Translations under genes and position numbers: made by a program | Assembly: GCA_964501785.1 (NCBI GenBank) | Contig: CAZCUD010000017.1 | Span: 25,976-89,975 of the forward strand | From: DATBSK01 sp964501785 | Lineage (GTDB): Bacteria > Actinomycetota > Acidimicrobiia > IMCC26256 > PALSA-555 | Direction: 5' to 3' | DNA: 64,000 bases | In this document: piece by piece, positions 1 through 8,335 of the stretch | How positions within the stretch are numbered: the stretch's first letter is position 1 | How the letters are laid out: every line of letters begins with the position of its first letter | The notes under the pieces: generated by a model | The model's database searches: none | What the model was told of the DNA's origin: nothing | Seen by the model: the letters and a program-made list of their open reading frames with translations, nothing else

Positions 1-5
1 ATCCG

Positions 6-1196
6 TCAGACGCCGATCGGATCCCCCATCCGAGCGAAGCACTCCGCGAGGTTGTCGCCGTAGAACGACGCCTTGACGTCGTCTCCGAGCGGGGCGAGCT
101 CTTTCTCGTAGTGCCCGACGGGATCGGGGCTGCCCTCGAAGTGCGGGTAGTCGGACGAGAAGATCGGCACCGACGGCAGGTAGTCGAAGGTGCCGACGGG
201 CGACTCGTGCGCGACCGGCAACGGCGTCACCCGGATGTTGCGCTGCACGTACTCGAACGGTGTCAACGGCAGGCGGTAGTCGGGGATCACCAGTGCGCTG
301 ACGCCGGGCGTCGCCAGCATGTCGAGGCGGAACGTCGTGGACGTGATCCATTCGATGCCATGCTCCGCGAACACGACCGTGAGCGTCGGATGCCGTTCGA
401 ACACTCCGCCGAGCACCATCGCGTTGAGGAACACCTCGGCTTGTTGTGACGGCTGGAGAACCGAGATCGTACGGATGATCGCCGGGTCGTCGGTGTTGGC
501 CCACGCCGGGTTGTAGATCGCGGGGCTCAGGCCGACGTGGACGATCGGGACCATCGCGAGGTCGGTGACGGCGGACCAGAACCGGTCGTAGTCGGGATGG
601 TTCGGCGGCGTGTCGCCGGTGGGCTCCGATGGCATGAGGAACGTGCGGCTGCCGCGCGCCCGCATGCGAGTGAGCTCGGCGATGGCCCAGTCGAGGTCTT
701 CGAAGCGCAGGTTCACCGCGGTCATGAGCCGGCCCTCCGCCTGCGTCGCGTGATCGCTCATCCAGGTGTTGACCGCGGCCAGCGCGTCCATCCCGAGTGC
801 CGGGTCGTCGATCGCGCGGGTCAGCGTGTAGCCCGCACCGCTGATCACGTTCTGCACGTCGATGCCCTGGTCGTCGAGCCAGGTGATGCGCGCGTCGGTG
901 TCGAGCATCGCGAGGTGCTGGTCGGAGCCGGGGTACCCGGCCTCCGGTCCGCGTTCGGGGTCGTAGAGCGCGCGCATCCCGGGCGTCACGATGCGCTCGA
1001 TCGCCATGCGGCGCTCTCGAGGGACGCCACGCAGGAGGTCGTCGCTCACGAAGTAGGCGAACATCTCCGGCGAACGGAGCAGGAACCGCGGATCGTCGGT
1101 CGGGAACCGCTCGGGCAGGCGCTCCCGGAGCGTTGGGAACTCGTCGAGCCAGTCGTCGGCGGGCTCGAAGTGGGAGTCGATGTCGATGACCGGCAC
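6..1196 (-). CDS. PF04909-type amidohydrolase
   Basis: Metal-dependent hydrolase or decarboxylase of the amidohydrolase_2 (TIM-barrel) family, 396 residues. The N-terminus reads VIDIDSHFEP, the DxDxH-type opening of this family, and the C-terminal FSSDYPHFEG carries the conserved DYPH motif. The start is the GTG at 1194-1196, because AAGGAGG lies five bases upstream (1202-1208) and homology to the paralogue at 5182-6339 begins there; an open frame continues far upstream only as antisense of the next gene. The two paralogues share a nearly identical ending (CFAR-GDP). The substrate is unknown; relatives act on aromatic carboxylates and related cyclic acids. Transcribed divergently from the oxygenase-like gene at 1260. 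Confidence 0.88.
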   Translation of the reverse strand: MPVIDIDSHFEPADDWLDEFPTLRERLPERFPTDDPRFLLRSPEMFAYFVSDDLLRGVPRERRMAIERIVTPGMRALYDPERGPEAGYPGSDQHLAMLDTDARITWLDDQGIDVQNVISGAGYTLTRAIDDPALGMDALAAVNTWMSDHATQAEGRLMTAVNLRFEDLDWAIAELTRMRARGSRTFLMPSEPTGDTPPNHPDYDRFWSAVTDLAMVPIVHVGLSPAIYNPAWANTDDPAIIRTISVLQPSQQAEVFLNAMVLGGVFERHPTLTVVFAEHGIEWITSTTFRLDMLATPGVSALVIPDYRLPLTPFEYVQRNIRVTPLPVAHESPVGTFDYLPSVPIFSSDYPHFEGSPDPVGHYEKELAPLGDDVKASFYGDNLAECFARMGDPIGV

Positions 1197-1242
1197 GCGC
1201 GCCTCCTTGAGCCGGGTCGCTTGGCAGGGGCCCCCGGGATTT

Positions 1243-1257
1243 TGTAACGTCATTACA
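1243..1257. promoter_or_regulatory. TGTAA-N5-TTACA palindrome, possible operator and -10
   Basis: Directly before the ATG at 1260 lies TGTAACGTCATTACA, with perfect 5-base arms. It includes TAACGT (1245-1250), which fits the actinobacterial TANNNT -10 pattern. No Shine-Dalgarno sequence precedes the ATG, so a leaderless or near-leaderless transcript is plausible, although the 9-base gap from the hexamer is slightly long. The palindrome could bind a regulator controlling the divergent pair. Confidence 0.45.
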
Positions 1258-1259
1258 TT

Positions 1260-2333
1260 ATGACCCAGCAGGAAGCGCTCGCCAGGGTCCTGACCCCGGT
1301 GTTCCCGCCCCGGGTGCTCGACGACGTCTACTCCGACGACGAGCATGCGCGGCTGCTCGGCGTGGTGCAGCAGCACGGCCCGTGGCCGACGATCCAGGCC
1401 CACCACTTCGAGTCGGTCGACGAGCTGATCGCGACGACGTCCGGCGTGGTGCCGAAGGACCACGGCCTGACGCTCGACGCGATCGCGACCGCGCAGTTCC
1501 GCGGCTTCTACGGCCAGAACTCCGTCTGCTACTTCCCCGAGATCGAGGACGTCTTCTACAGCTCGCGCCTGCTCGGAGAGGTCAAGTCGTACTGGCATGC
1601 CGAGTACGCGAAGCCCACGATGATGCTGTTCAACATCTGCGGTCCGCATCAGAGCGGACTCAGCCCGCACCTCGACGCGGTCACCTTCCGTGGCGTTCGC
1701 TACGAGAACACGCCGGTGTGGCTGCTCAACATCATGGCGAAGTCGGGGCTGTTCACCGACTACATCGTCAACATGGCCCAGGTCATCACGTGGTGGTATC
1801 GGGGTGAGGCCGGCACGTTCACGTACTGGCCGGACGGACCGCTCGCGCCCCCGAAGACGCTCCCGACCCCCATGTGGAACCGTGGCGTCGTGGTGCAGAA
1901 CGAGCTGATGTTCCACCGGGGTGATCCGGTCGGTCGTCCGGACGAGCGCGCCATCGAGAGGCTCGCCCACCGTTCGCTGTTCGAGCACCGCGCGGACACG
2001 AACGACTGGGTCGTCACGACCGACGGTGAGGTGATCCGGTCGTACGCCCCGGAGCAGATCCGCCTCCTGGTCCACTGGAGCGCCGAGGTGTACCGGGACA
2101 TGGACGACGTGAAGCGCGTCATGGACCAGACCGATGACCTGACCCATGAGCGGGTCTTCGAGACGCTCGTCGACGACCTCCGCGCCCAGGGGATCGAGTT
2201 CGACGAGCCGGCCGATCCGATGCACGACGAAGCGTTCATCCAAACGCTGCTGAGCACCTACACGATCGCGCCGACCACCGACTGGCTCACCGACGAGGTC
2301 GACAACCGCGCCGCGACCCAGCGCGCTTCGTAG
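1260..2333 (+). CDS. Putative Fe(II)/2-oxoglutarate-type oxygenase, unknown family
   Basis: A 357-residue protein that I cannot place in a named family with confidence. Residues 136-139 (PHLD) give an HxD pair (H137, D139), followed by H219 in MFHRGD and an arginine at 226, the spacing expected of a double-stranded beta-helix Fe(II)/2-oxoglutarate oxygenase. There is no signal peptide or membrane segment. The ATG at 1260 is the only sensible start and has no ribosome-binding site. The next gene starts seven bases after the stop, so both are probably co-transcribed. The oxygenase assignment is an inference from motif spacing and could be wrong if the histidines are fortuitous. Confidence 0.6.
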   Translation: MTQQEALARVLTPVFPPRVLDDVYSDDEHARLLGVVQQHGPWPTIQAHHFESVDELIATTSGVVPKDHGLTLDAIATAQFRGFYGQNSVCYFPEIEDVFYSSRLLGEVKSYWHAEYAKPTMMLFNICGPHQSGLSPHLDAVTFRGVRYENTPVWLLNIMAKSGLFTDYIVNMAQVITWWYRGEAGTFTYWPDGPLAPPKTLPTPMWNRGVVVQNELMFHRGDPVGRPDERAIERLAHRSLFEHRADTNDWVVTTDGEVIRSYAPEQIRLLVHWSAEVYRDMDDVKRVMDQTDDLTHERVFETLVDDLRAQGIEFDEPADPMHDEAFIQTLLSTYTIAPTTDWLTDEVDNRAATQRAS

Positions 2334-2340
2334 CCCACAG

Positions 2341-3126
2341 GTGGAGCACCACGAGGCGTCGATCGCCGCCTTCGTCGAGCGATCGACGCGTGAACGACGG
2401 TTCGAGGCGGTGATCGTCTCCGGATCGGTGGCACGTGGCACCGAGCGGCCCGACTCGGACGTCGACCTGTACCTGGTCGTCGACGACTCGGAGTTCGCCG
2501 CCGCTCGCGCCGAGGGGCGCCTCAGCTACGTCACGTCCGACGACGTCACCTACGAGGATGGCTACTTCGACATCAAGCTGGTCACGCCCGACTACCTCCG
2601 ACGCGCGGCCCTCGACGGCGACGACCCGTGCCGCGCCTCCTTCGAGGGCGCGCGGGTCGCATGGAGCACGATCGACGATCTCGGCGAGCAGATCCGGCGG
2701 ATCGTCGAGCTCCCCGACGCGGCGTGGGTCGAGAAGCAACGAGCGTTCATCGCGCACGCAAGGCTCCAGGCCGGCTACTTCCTCCCCCAAGCACACGAGC
2801 GTGGGGACGACTTCTTGCTGCAGCACGCAGCGGTGCACGTCGTCCTGGCCTACGGACGTGCACTGCTCGCCCTCAATCGTGTCCTCTTCAAAGCACCGAA
2901 GTACCTCATGCGCACCGTTGCCGGGCTCCCACGGAAGCCCGACCGCTACGACGAGCTCGCTCACACCGCGCTCACGCGACCGGGCCCGGACAGCAGCGGT
3001 GCGCTCGCGCTCGCCGTCGAGGGCTTCCACCAATGGCCCGTGAGCGCCGAGGAGACGCTCTCGCGCTACGTCGAGGACAACGAGCTGTCGTGGTTCACGG
3101 GGGTCCTCCCACCCGAGTACCGGTGA
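2341..3126 (+). CDS. MNT-type nucleotidyltransferase domain protein
   Basis: Protein of 261 residues with a classic minimal nucleotidyltransferase signature: GS at 28-29, RG at 32-33 and the metal-binding DVD at 40-42. The rest (about 115-260) is helical and resembles the C-terminal part of aminoglycoside-nucleotidyltransferase-like and DUF4037-like proteins. It probably transfers a nucleotide to a small molecule or protein; the acceptor cannot be read from the sequence. GTG start seven bases after the oxygenase-like gene, so likely the same transcript. No HEPN motif (R-x4-6-H) is evident, which argues against a simple MNT/HEPN toxin-antitoxin pair. Confidence 0.75.
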   Translation: MEHHEASIAAFVERSTRERRFEAVIVSGSVARGTERPDSDVDLYLVVDDSEFAAARAEGRLSYVTSDDVTYEDGYFDIKLVTPDYLRRAALDGDDPCRASFEGARVAWSTIDDLGEQIRRIVELPDAAWVEKQRAFIAHARLQAGYFLPQAHERGDDFLLQHAAVHVVLAYGRALLALNRVLFKAPKYLMRTVAGLPRKPDRYDELAHTALTRPGPDSSGALALAVEGFHQWPVSAEETLSRYVEDNELSWFTGVLPPEYR

Positions 3127-3135
3127 GAGACGAGC

Positions 3136-4230
3136 TCAGCGCTCGGGCAGGCTGAACGTCGTGTAGACGACCGCTCGGTCGCGCGTCCGGGGTGGGCGCG
3201 TGCCGTGCAGGACGCACCCCACGTGGATCGTGAGATCGCCGGGCTCGGTGTGCAGATCGACCTCGGGAAGGCCCGAGGCGTAGCCATCGACCAGCCCGGG
3301 CGCGGGCACCGACACGCGGTGCGAACCTGCGATCACCCGCAGGTGACCCGAATCAGCATCGGTCGCGCCGAGCGGCAACCCGACCGCATAGCCGGCGCAG
3401 TGGTAGTCGTGGCCGCCGAAGGAGCAATCTCGGTGCCACGGGAAGTCAGCGATCCCCTCCACGACGCCGACGGGCTTCAGGAGTGCTTCCGAGCTCTGCG
3501 GCCGGTCGGGGAAGCGTTGGTGGCCGTCGTCGAAGAGCCCTCCGAGACGGCTGTACGCGTCGCCCTCCACGAGCGCGGCCATCGTCGGTGACTCGCGCAG
3601 CACGTGCATCACGCGGACGCAGACCTCGGAGCCGTCTTCGAGTCGCGCCCACCAGCGGTGGGGCTTCTCGCGCGTCGACGCTGCGGCCGCGACCGCGACC
3701 TCATCCTTGATCCTGGGGAGCAGGCCGGCATCGATCCACCCGCGGAGGTGCGCGAAGCCGGCTTCGGCCAGGAAGTGCGCGAGCTCGAGATCGTCGTCGT
3801 CGGGCTCGAACGAGCGCGCGAGGTCGAGGGGGCTGCCGTCGCGGGCGCGCAGCTCGAGAGCTCCCGGCTCGTGAAGTGGCTGACCGTCGAGCAGCGCGTG
3901 CAACACGTGGTCCCATGCCAACACTTCGCCAGCACGGTCTCCGTGCACCTCGGCTCCTGCCTGGAAGACCTGGCCGTACATCGACGAGGTGCCGGAGACG
4001 AGCTCGCCGAGCGCGTCAGCGGAGAGCTCGACCGTCACGGCGTCCGGAGCGACCCCTGGGCGCACGGACCCGGCGTCGATCGTGCACGCTCTTCCGTCGA
4101 CCTCGATCGTGAGCGGCGACAGCGACAGCAGCGCTTGTGCGCGCGAGGCCGTCGCACCGTGGCGAGCAGTCAGCTCGGCGCCCAGCCCGCCGACCAGGTC
4201 GTCGAGGTCGACCGGGCAACGATCAGCCAC
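3136..4230 (-). CDS. SCP2-like/phytanoyl-CoA dioxygenase-like fusion protein
   Basis: Two-part protein. Residues about 10-125 look like a sterol-carrier-protein-2 type lipid-binding domain (alternating hydrophobic strands ending in LAWDHVLHALL). Residues about 150-364 are a PhyH-type Fe(II)/2-oxoglutarate dioxygenase with facial-triad residues H266 and D268 (WHRD), distal H342 (VLHGTRPP) and R352 as probable 2-oxoglutarate ligand. The likely reaction is hydroxylation of an acyl or lipid-like substrate presented by the SCP2 domain. I chose GTG 4230 because the 26 residues before it are arginine-rich and unlike a domain; a longer start at GTG 4308 is possible. Divergent from the SnoaL gene. Confidence 0.72.
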   Translation of the reverse strand: MADRCPVDLDDLVGGLGAELTARHGATASRAQALLSLSPLTIEVDGRACTIDAGSVRPGVAPDAVTVELSADALGELVSGTSSMYGQVFQAGAEVHGDRAGEVLAWDHVLHALLDGQPLHEPGALELRARDGSPLDLARSFEPDDDDLELAHFLAEAGFAHLRGWIDAGLLPRIKDEVAVAAAASTREKPHRWWARLEDGSEVCVRVMHVLRESPTMAALVEGDAYSRLGGLFDDGHQRFPDRPQSSEALLKPVGVVEGIADFPWHRDCSFGGHDYHCAGYAVGLPLGATDADSGHLRVIAGSHRVSVPAPGLVDGYASGLPEVDLHTEPGDLTIHVGCVLHGTRPPRTRDRAVVYTTFSLPER

Positions 4231-4339
4231 GCACTTGGTGCGCCGATCGAGCGAGGGTCGGGCGACGGACTCGATGGCTGTCGTCAAGCGAGAGCCGCGA
4301 GGTCGCACTGGCCGGGCACGCCAGGAAATATAGCGTCGT

Positions 4340-4345
4340 TATCAT
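4340..4345 (+). promoter_or_regulatory. Candidate -10 element TATCAT
   Basis: GTTATCAT occurs 37 bases before the ATG at 4382 in the only AT-rich patch of the divergent spacer. The same GTTATC core recurs upstream of the genes at 6399 and 36496. A GGGGGGA ribosome-binding stretch follows before the ATG. Confidence 0.4.
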
Positions 4346-4381
4346 CCGACGATTGGTGGTCGGCGCCGACGGGGGGACGAC

Positions 4382-4792
4382 ATGACGACGCAAGCGGAGC
4401 AGAACAAGGCCTTGGTGCTCGAGTACCTCGAGGCGTTCCGTACGTTCGACCCCGCTCGGTACGAGCCGTACCTCGCCGACGAGCCCGTCTACCGGGCGGG
4501 CATGAACGTGCGGTGTGGGCGAGAGGCCTTCCGCGCGAACACCGAGGCCGGGAAGCTGCTCTACCCCGAGCCCGATGCAGCCGAGGTCGAGGTGGAGGCG
4601 CTCCTGACCGGCGGTGATTGGGTCGCGGCGCTGATCACCCGGCGCGCGGTCACCAACACGGGGGCCGACTACGAGAACGTCTACGGGATGTTCTTCGAGG
4701 TCGTCGACGGCAAGATCCAGACCCAGGTCGAGCTGCTCGACTTCCGCGTTGCGGCCGAGAAGTTCGACCTCTCGGTGCTCGAGTCGCCGTAG
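4382..4792 (+). CDS. SnoaL/NTF2-like protein
   Basis: A 136-residue protein of the NTF2-like alpha+beta-barrel fold, recognised from the N-terminal helix with KALVLEYLEAF, the FRANTEAGK segment and the C-terminal strand pair around NVYGMFFEVVDGKI. Members are cyclases, isomerases, hydratases or ligand-binding proteins, and the reaction cannot be assigned. The ATG is preceded by GGGGGGACGAC, giving a good ribosome-binding site. Its stop codon abuts the stop of the convergent VOC gene with no spacer, so no terminator can separate them. Confidence 0.75.
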   Translation: MTTQAEQNKALVLEYLEAFRTFDPARYEPYLADEPVYRAGMNVRCGREAFRANTEAGKLLYPEPDAAEVEVEALLTGGDWVAALITRRAVTNTGADYENVYGMFFEVVDGKIQTQVELLDFRVAAEKFDLSVLESP

Positions 4793-5185
4793 TCAGCTGG
4801 TCGGCATCTCGACGACCTCGGCGAGGTGCCCCTCCGGGTCGGCGATGAAGCCGACCCGCATGCCACCGGCCTCTTCCGAGACGAAGGGCGCCGCGCGCAC
4901 GACCGCGCCGGTCGCCACCGCGCGCTCGAACAGCGCGTCGATGTCGCCGGTGGTGAAGCCCAGGAGCAGCTCACCCGTCGGAGGTGCGTCCCGGTCGACC
5001 CATCGCAGCAGGATCAGCCCGCCGTAGGCGCCGTCGCGCCCGAGGATGATCTCCTCGATCGGCTCACCGCCGATCTCGGCCTCCACACGCTGGATCGGCT
5101 CGAGGTCGTACACGGCACCGTAGAAGCGAGCCATCGCGTCGAGGTCGTGCACCACGAGCTTGGTGAAGGAGTAGCTCGTGGTCAT
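4793..5185 (-). CDS. VOC (glyoxalase/bleomycin-resistance) family protein
   Basis: Single vicinal-oxygen-chelate domain pair of 130 residues: the N-terminal half FTKLVVHDLDAMARFYGAVY is the typical opening, and the C-terminal half ends in GFIADPEGHLAEVVEM, where the final glutamates include the usual metal ligand. The ATG at 5183-5185 overlaps the stop of the upstream amidohydrolase as ATGA, so translation is probably coupled and an in-frame extension upstream is not needed. The function is probably epimerase, dioxygenase or lyase-like in the same catabolic step series as the amidohydrolase; no substrate can be inferred. Confidence 0.85.
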   Translation of the reverse strand: MTTSYSFTKLVVHDLDAMARFYGAVYDLEPIQRVEAEIGGEPIEEIILGRDGAYGGLILLRWVDRDAPPTGELLLGFTTGDIDALFERAVATGAVVRAAPFVSEEAGGMRVGFIADPEGHLAEVVEMPTS

Positions 5186-6339
5186 CGGGTCGGGAGCGGG
5201 TCGCCGGTGCGAGCGAAGCAATCTTCGATGTTGGCGCCGAGGAACGACGTGCGCAGGTCGTCATCGAGGTCGGCGAGCTCTGGGCCGTAGAGGGTGATCG
5301 GGTCGGCGTTGCCCTCGTGGTGTGGGTAGTCGGACGAGAACACGAACGTCTCCGGGCTCTCCCGCAGGTAGTCGACGGGGTGAAGGTCGCCGAAGCCCGG
5401 CAGCGGCGTGACGCGGACGTTGCGTCGGAGCATGTCGGCACCCGAGACGTCCCAGGGCCACTCACCGAGGATGAACGACGACTCGGCCTGGCGCGCGAGC
5501 GTGTCGAGGAACGGCGGCACCCAGTTGATCCGCAGCTCGGCCAGGAGCACGGTCAGGTCTGGGTGGCGCGCGAACACGCCGCCGTACAGCAGCGCCGAGA
5601 TGATGTTCTGTGCGGCGTGCCACCGCTGGGTGTTGGCGAGTCGCAGGATCCCCGAGATGCCCGCGCCGCCGGGCTCGTCGAACCCGATGTCGGCCCATCC
5701 GTCGAAGTCGGTGCCGGTGTTGCCGACGTGCACGATCGCGAGCATGCCGAGTCGTGTCGCGGCCTCCCAGACCGGGTCCCACGCGGGGTGACCGGGCGAC
5801 ACCGGTGTCGGTGGCTTGCCCTTGACGGTGTAGAGGAAGAAAGCGCGGGCGCCGCGCTCGCGTGCGTGCTCGAGCTCGGCGACGGCAACGGCGGGGTCGC
5901 TCAGATCGAGCACCGCGACGGCGTGCAGACGGTCGGCGCCGTCGGAGAGCTGCTCGGTGAGGTAGTCGTTGCAGCGGCGCGCGCCCTTCGCTCGATCGGG
6001 GCCGAGGTACTCGAGCATCTGCCACCACGCGCCCGGGTTCACCAGGCAGTGGTCGATGCCGACCGAGTCCATCCAGTCGACTCGCTCCAGCGCGGTCGAC
6101 TCGTGCACCGGGTGCAGCACCGCCGGCCCACCCTGCTGCTTCGCGATCTCGATGAGGCCGGGGAACATCTCCAGGGGCGACGGGCGCCGAGCCTCGGGGA
6201 GCGAACGCAGGAGATCGCCGGCCACGCCGTGCGCGACGCCCGCGAGACGGCCTTCCGGGAGCCGATCGCGCCACGGCTCGAGCGGGAACTCGCCGCCGTA
6301 GTCCTCGACCTCCCAGTGCGAGTCGACATCGATGATCAT
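5182..6339 (-). CDS. PF04909-type amidohydrolase
   Basis: Paralogue of the first gene in the window, 385 residues, beginning MIIDVDSHWE (DxDxH) and containing VFSSDYPHHEGNADP near the C-terminus. A central IVHVGNTG supplies another barrel metal-ligand histidine. Probable hydrolase or decarboxylase of a cyclic carboxylate or acyl compound. First gene of a two-gene unit with the VOC protein (4-base overlap). The ATG at 6337-6339 faces the hydroxy-acid oxidase gene across a 59-base divergent spacer. Confidence 0.88.
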   Translation of the reverse strand: MIIDVDSHWEVEDYGGEFPLEPWRDRLPEGRLAGVAHGVAGDLLRSLPEARRPSPLEMFPGLIEIAKQQGGPAVLHPVHESTALERVDWMDSVGIDHCLVNPGAWWQMLEYLGPDRAKGARRCNDYLTEQLSDGADRLHAVAVLDLSDPAVAVAELEHARERGARAFFLYTVKGKPPTPVSPGHPAWDPVWEAATRLGMLAIVHVGNTGTDFDGWADIGFDEPGGAGISGILRLANTQRWHAAQNIISALLYGGVFARHPDLTVLLAELRINWVPPFLDTLARQAESSFILGEWPWDVSGADMLRRNVRVTPLPGFGDLHPVDYLRESPETFVFSSDYPHHEGNADPITLYGPELADLDDDLRTSFLGANIEDCFARTGDPLPTR

Positions 6340-6382
6340 GCGCTCCCCCGGATCGTGATCCTGCGGCGAAATGTACCAGTGT

Positions 6383-6388
6383 TATCTT
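6383..6388 (+). promoter_or_regulatory. Candidate -10 element TATCTT, leaderless start
   Basis: GTTATCTT ends ten bases before the ATG at 6399 and there is no ribosome-binding site between them, as expected for a leaderless or near-leaderless actinobacterial transcript (TANNNT near the start codon). Confidence 0.42.
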
Positions 6389-6398
6389 CCCCCAGCGC

Positions 6399-7628
6399 AT
6401 GGGGCTCCTGGCAAGGATCCGACGGATCGTCGACACGCTTCGCTCCGTGATGCGCTTCGAGCCGATCGAGCTCGACCCGATCACCCGGCGGCTCCGGCGC
6501 GCGGCGTCGGTCGCCGACCTGCGCCGGATCGCGAAGCGTCGCCTGCCGCGGGGCGTCTTCGACTACATCGACGGCGGAGCCGAGGACGAGCACAGCCTCA
6601 CCGCGAACACCCAGGCGTTCGCCCGCATCACGTTCCGACCACGGGTGCTGCGTGACGTCGACGAGATCGACACCCACACGACGATGCTCGGTCGCCCGGT
6701 GCCGGCACCCTTCGCGCTGTCGCCGACCGGGTTCAACCGCATCGCCGATCCTGCCGGCGAGCTGGCAGTCGCACGGGCGGCCGCGCGTGCACGAGTTCCG
6801 TACTCGCTGTCGACGCTCGGGACACGCTCGATCGAAGAGGTCGCCGCAGTCAACGCCGGTCGGAAGTGGTTCCAGGTGTACGTCTGGAACGACCGTGGAC
6901 TCGTCAAGGAGATGATCGGGCGCGCGGCCGACGCCGGGTACGAGGCGCTCATCCTGACGGTCGACACCGCGGTGCAGGGGCGACGCGAGCGAGACGTCCG
7001 CCACGGGTTCACGCTGCCGCCGAAGCTCGGCCTCGACACGCTGCTCGACGGCGTCCTGCACCCCTCGTGGACCTGGGACTTCGTTCGTGCCGACCCGATC
7101 CGCTTCGCCAACGTCGTCGGGCGCGGCGTCTCCGACGGCGCCGAAGCGGTCGATCTCGCCGAGATCATGAACAACCAGTTCGATTCTTCTGTCGACTGGG
7201 AAGACGTCGACTGGCTCCGCTCGGTCTGGGACGGCCCAGTGGTCCTCAAGGGGATCCAGACGGTGACCGACGCCGAGTTCGCCGCCGCGCGCGGGGTCGA
7301 CGCGATCATGCTGTCGAACCACGGTGGCCGCCAGCTCGACTCCTCACCCGCACCGATCGACCTCGTCGCGCCGGTCACCGACGCCGTGGGGGACGCGATC
7401 GAGGTCTGGTGCGACGGTGGCGTGCGCCGCGGCAGCGACATCGTGAAGGCGGTCGCGCGCGGCGCGCGCGCGTGCACCATCGGCCGCGCCTACCTCTACG
7501 GTCTCGGCGCCGCGGGCGAGCGCGGCGTCGACCACGTGCTCGCGATGCTGCGGGCAGATGTTCAGCGCACCATGGCGCTGCTCGGCATCCGCACCGTCGA
7601 CGAGCTGACCCGCGACTTCGTCACCTAG
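6399..7628 (+). CDS. FMN-dependent alpha-hydroxy-acid oxidase/dehydrogenase
   Basis: Member of the (S)-2-hydroxy-acid oxidase family (L-lactate dehydrogenase LldD, glycolate oxidase, mandelate dehydrogenase), 409 residues, TIM-barrel flavoprotein. Diagnostic elements are the FDYIDGGAEDE opening, FALSPTG at the FMN site, the catalytic motif SNHGGRQLD with base H308, and the C-terminal FMN-phosphate loop DGGVRRGSDIVKA. The product is a 2-oxo acid with electrons passed to oxygen or quinone. It resembles LldD most in overall form but the substrate is not proven, so no symbol is given. Single gene; the next feature downstream is rnpB on the other strand. Confidence 0.9.
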   Translation: MGLLARIRRIVDTLRSVMRFEPIELDPITRRLRRAASVADLRRIAKRRLPRGVFDYIDGGAEDEHSLTANTQAFARITFRPRVLRDVDEIDTHTTMLGRPVPAPFALSPTGFNRIADPAGELAVARAAARARVPYSLSTLGTRSIEEVAAVNAGRKWFQVYVWNDRGLVKEMIGRAADAGYEALILTVDTAVQGRRERDVRHGFTLPPKLGLDTLLDGVLHPSWTWDFVRADPIRFANVVGRGVSDGAEAVDLAEIMNNQFDSSVDWEDVDWLRSVWDGPVVLKGIQTVTDAEFAAARGVDAIMLSNHGGRQLDSSPAPIDLVAPVTDAVGDAIEVWCDGGVRRGSDIVKAVARGARACTIGRAYLYGLGAAGERGVDHVLAMLRADVQRTMALLGIRTVDELTRDFVT

Positions 7629-7651
7629 GCACGACACCGAGCAGAGGTGGT

Positions 7652-8041
7652 GGCGAGTCGGCCGTACGCCGGATTCTGTCCGGACGGCGTGCGCCGCCCG
7701 TGGCGACCATCCATCTCGGCCGACGGTTGCCCGCCGGCTCCAGCGGCCTACCCGGGGGTGTCTGCGTGCGAGCCGCACTCCCCCTGTCTGGCCTTGCTCC
7801 CGGTGGGGTTTGCCGAGCCACCCGGGTCACCCCGGGTGCTGGTGCGCTCTTACCGCACCCTTTCAACCTTGCCTGTGCCACCTCCGGAGAGGTGGCCATC
7901 GGCGGTCTGCTCTCTGTGGCACTTTCCTGCGGGTCGCCCCGACTGGGTGTTGCCCAGCACCGTGCTCTGTGGAGTCCGGACGTTCCTCGGACCGATCCGC
8001 CACGTGCACGCATCGGTACGCGGCCGCCTGGCCGACTCGCC
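7652..8041 (-). ncRNA. rnpB: RNase P RNA, bacterial type A
   Basis: Catalytic RNA of RNase P, about 390 nt on the minus strand. The termini form a perfect 12-bp P1 helix (7652-7663 with 8030-8041). Read 5' to 3' on the minus strand it shows the signature GAGGAACGTCCGGACTCC, then GGTAAGAGCGCACC and, near the 3' end, ACAGAATCCGGC, all hallmarks of bacterial RNase P RNA. It fills the spacer between the hydroxy-acid oxidase and the vapBC promoter, and explains why the region has no convincing protein gene on either strand despite long GC-driven open frames. Exact mature ends are uncertain by a few bases. Confidence 0.96.
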
Positions 8042-8099
8042 ACCGTGCCCATTGTCGCAGGGTCGAGGCCGAGCTCCCAGGGCGGTCGAGCAGGGCCTC

Positions 8100-8127
8100 A
8101 TACCACCGGTGGTACCATCGGTGGTAT
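8100..8127. promoter_or_regulatory. VapBC operator with three half-sites
   Basis: A perfect 14-base palindrome TACCACCGGTGGTA (8101-8114) is followed by a third half-site GGTGGTAT (8120-8127) that runs into the antitoxin ATG (8126). The outer halves ATACCACC (8100) and GGTGGTAT (8120) are also exact inverted copies. This is the typical target of a ribbon-helix-helix antitoxin and implies autorepression of the operon. Confidence 0.75.
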
Positions 8128-8335
8128 GACCACCAAGACCACGGTGTACCTCCCCGATGAGCTCAAGGACCGGATCGAGCGCGAAGCCCGACGCCGAGGC
8201 GTCGCAGAGGCCGAGGTCATCCGCAGCGCCCTCGCCCAGGGGCTCGGCCGACCCAGGCCGAGGGGCGGGCTCTTCTCCGCGCCGCCGTTCGCCGCGAAGG
8301 CCGATGAGCTGCTCGAAGGCTTCGGCGACCGGTGA
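8126..8335 (+). CDS. Ribbon-helix-helix antitoxin (VapB-like)
   Basis: Small 69-residue DNA-binding antitoxin. Residues 1-45 form the RHH/CopG fold: a short strand TTKTTVYLPDEL followed by two helices with RGVAEAEVIRSALAQGL. The tail (50-69, GLFSAPPFAAKADELLEGFG) is the likely toxin-binding segment. The ATG at 8126 lies inside its own operator. The stop overlaps the toxin GTG by four bases (GTGA), ensuring coupled synthesis. Partner of the PIN-domain gene at 8332; the pair is a type II VapBC-like module. Confidence 0.88.
   Translation: MTTKTTVYLPDELKDRIEREARRRGVAEAEVIRSALAQGLGRPRPRGGLFSAPPFAAKADELLEGFGDR

Noticed and set aside
1197..2441. Upstream extension of the first amidohydrolase
   Set aside because: The added 415 codons are antisense to the oxygenase-like gene, and a strong ribosome-binding site fixes the start at 1196.
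2341..3126. MNT/HEPN toxin-antitoxin interpretation for the nucleotidyltransferase
   Set aside because: The partner gene is oxygenase-like, not HEPN, and the chain is long with a helical C-terminus, so an antitoxin-type MNT is unlikely.
7647..8129. Open frames on both strands across 7.65-8.1 kb
   Set aside because: The region is RNase P RNA; the frames have no homology and run through conserved RNA motifs.
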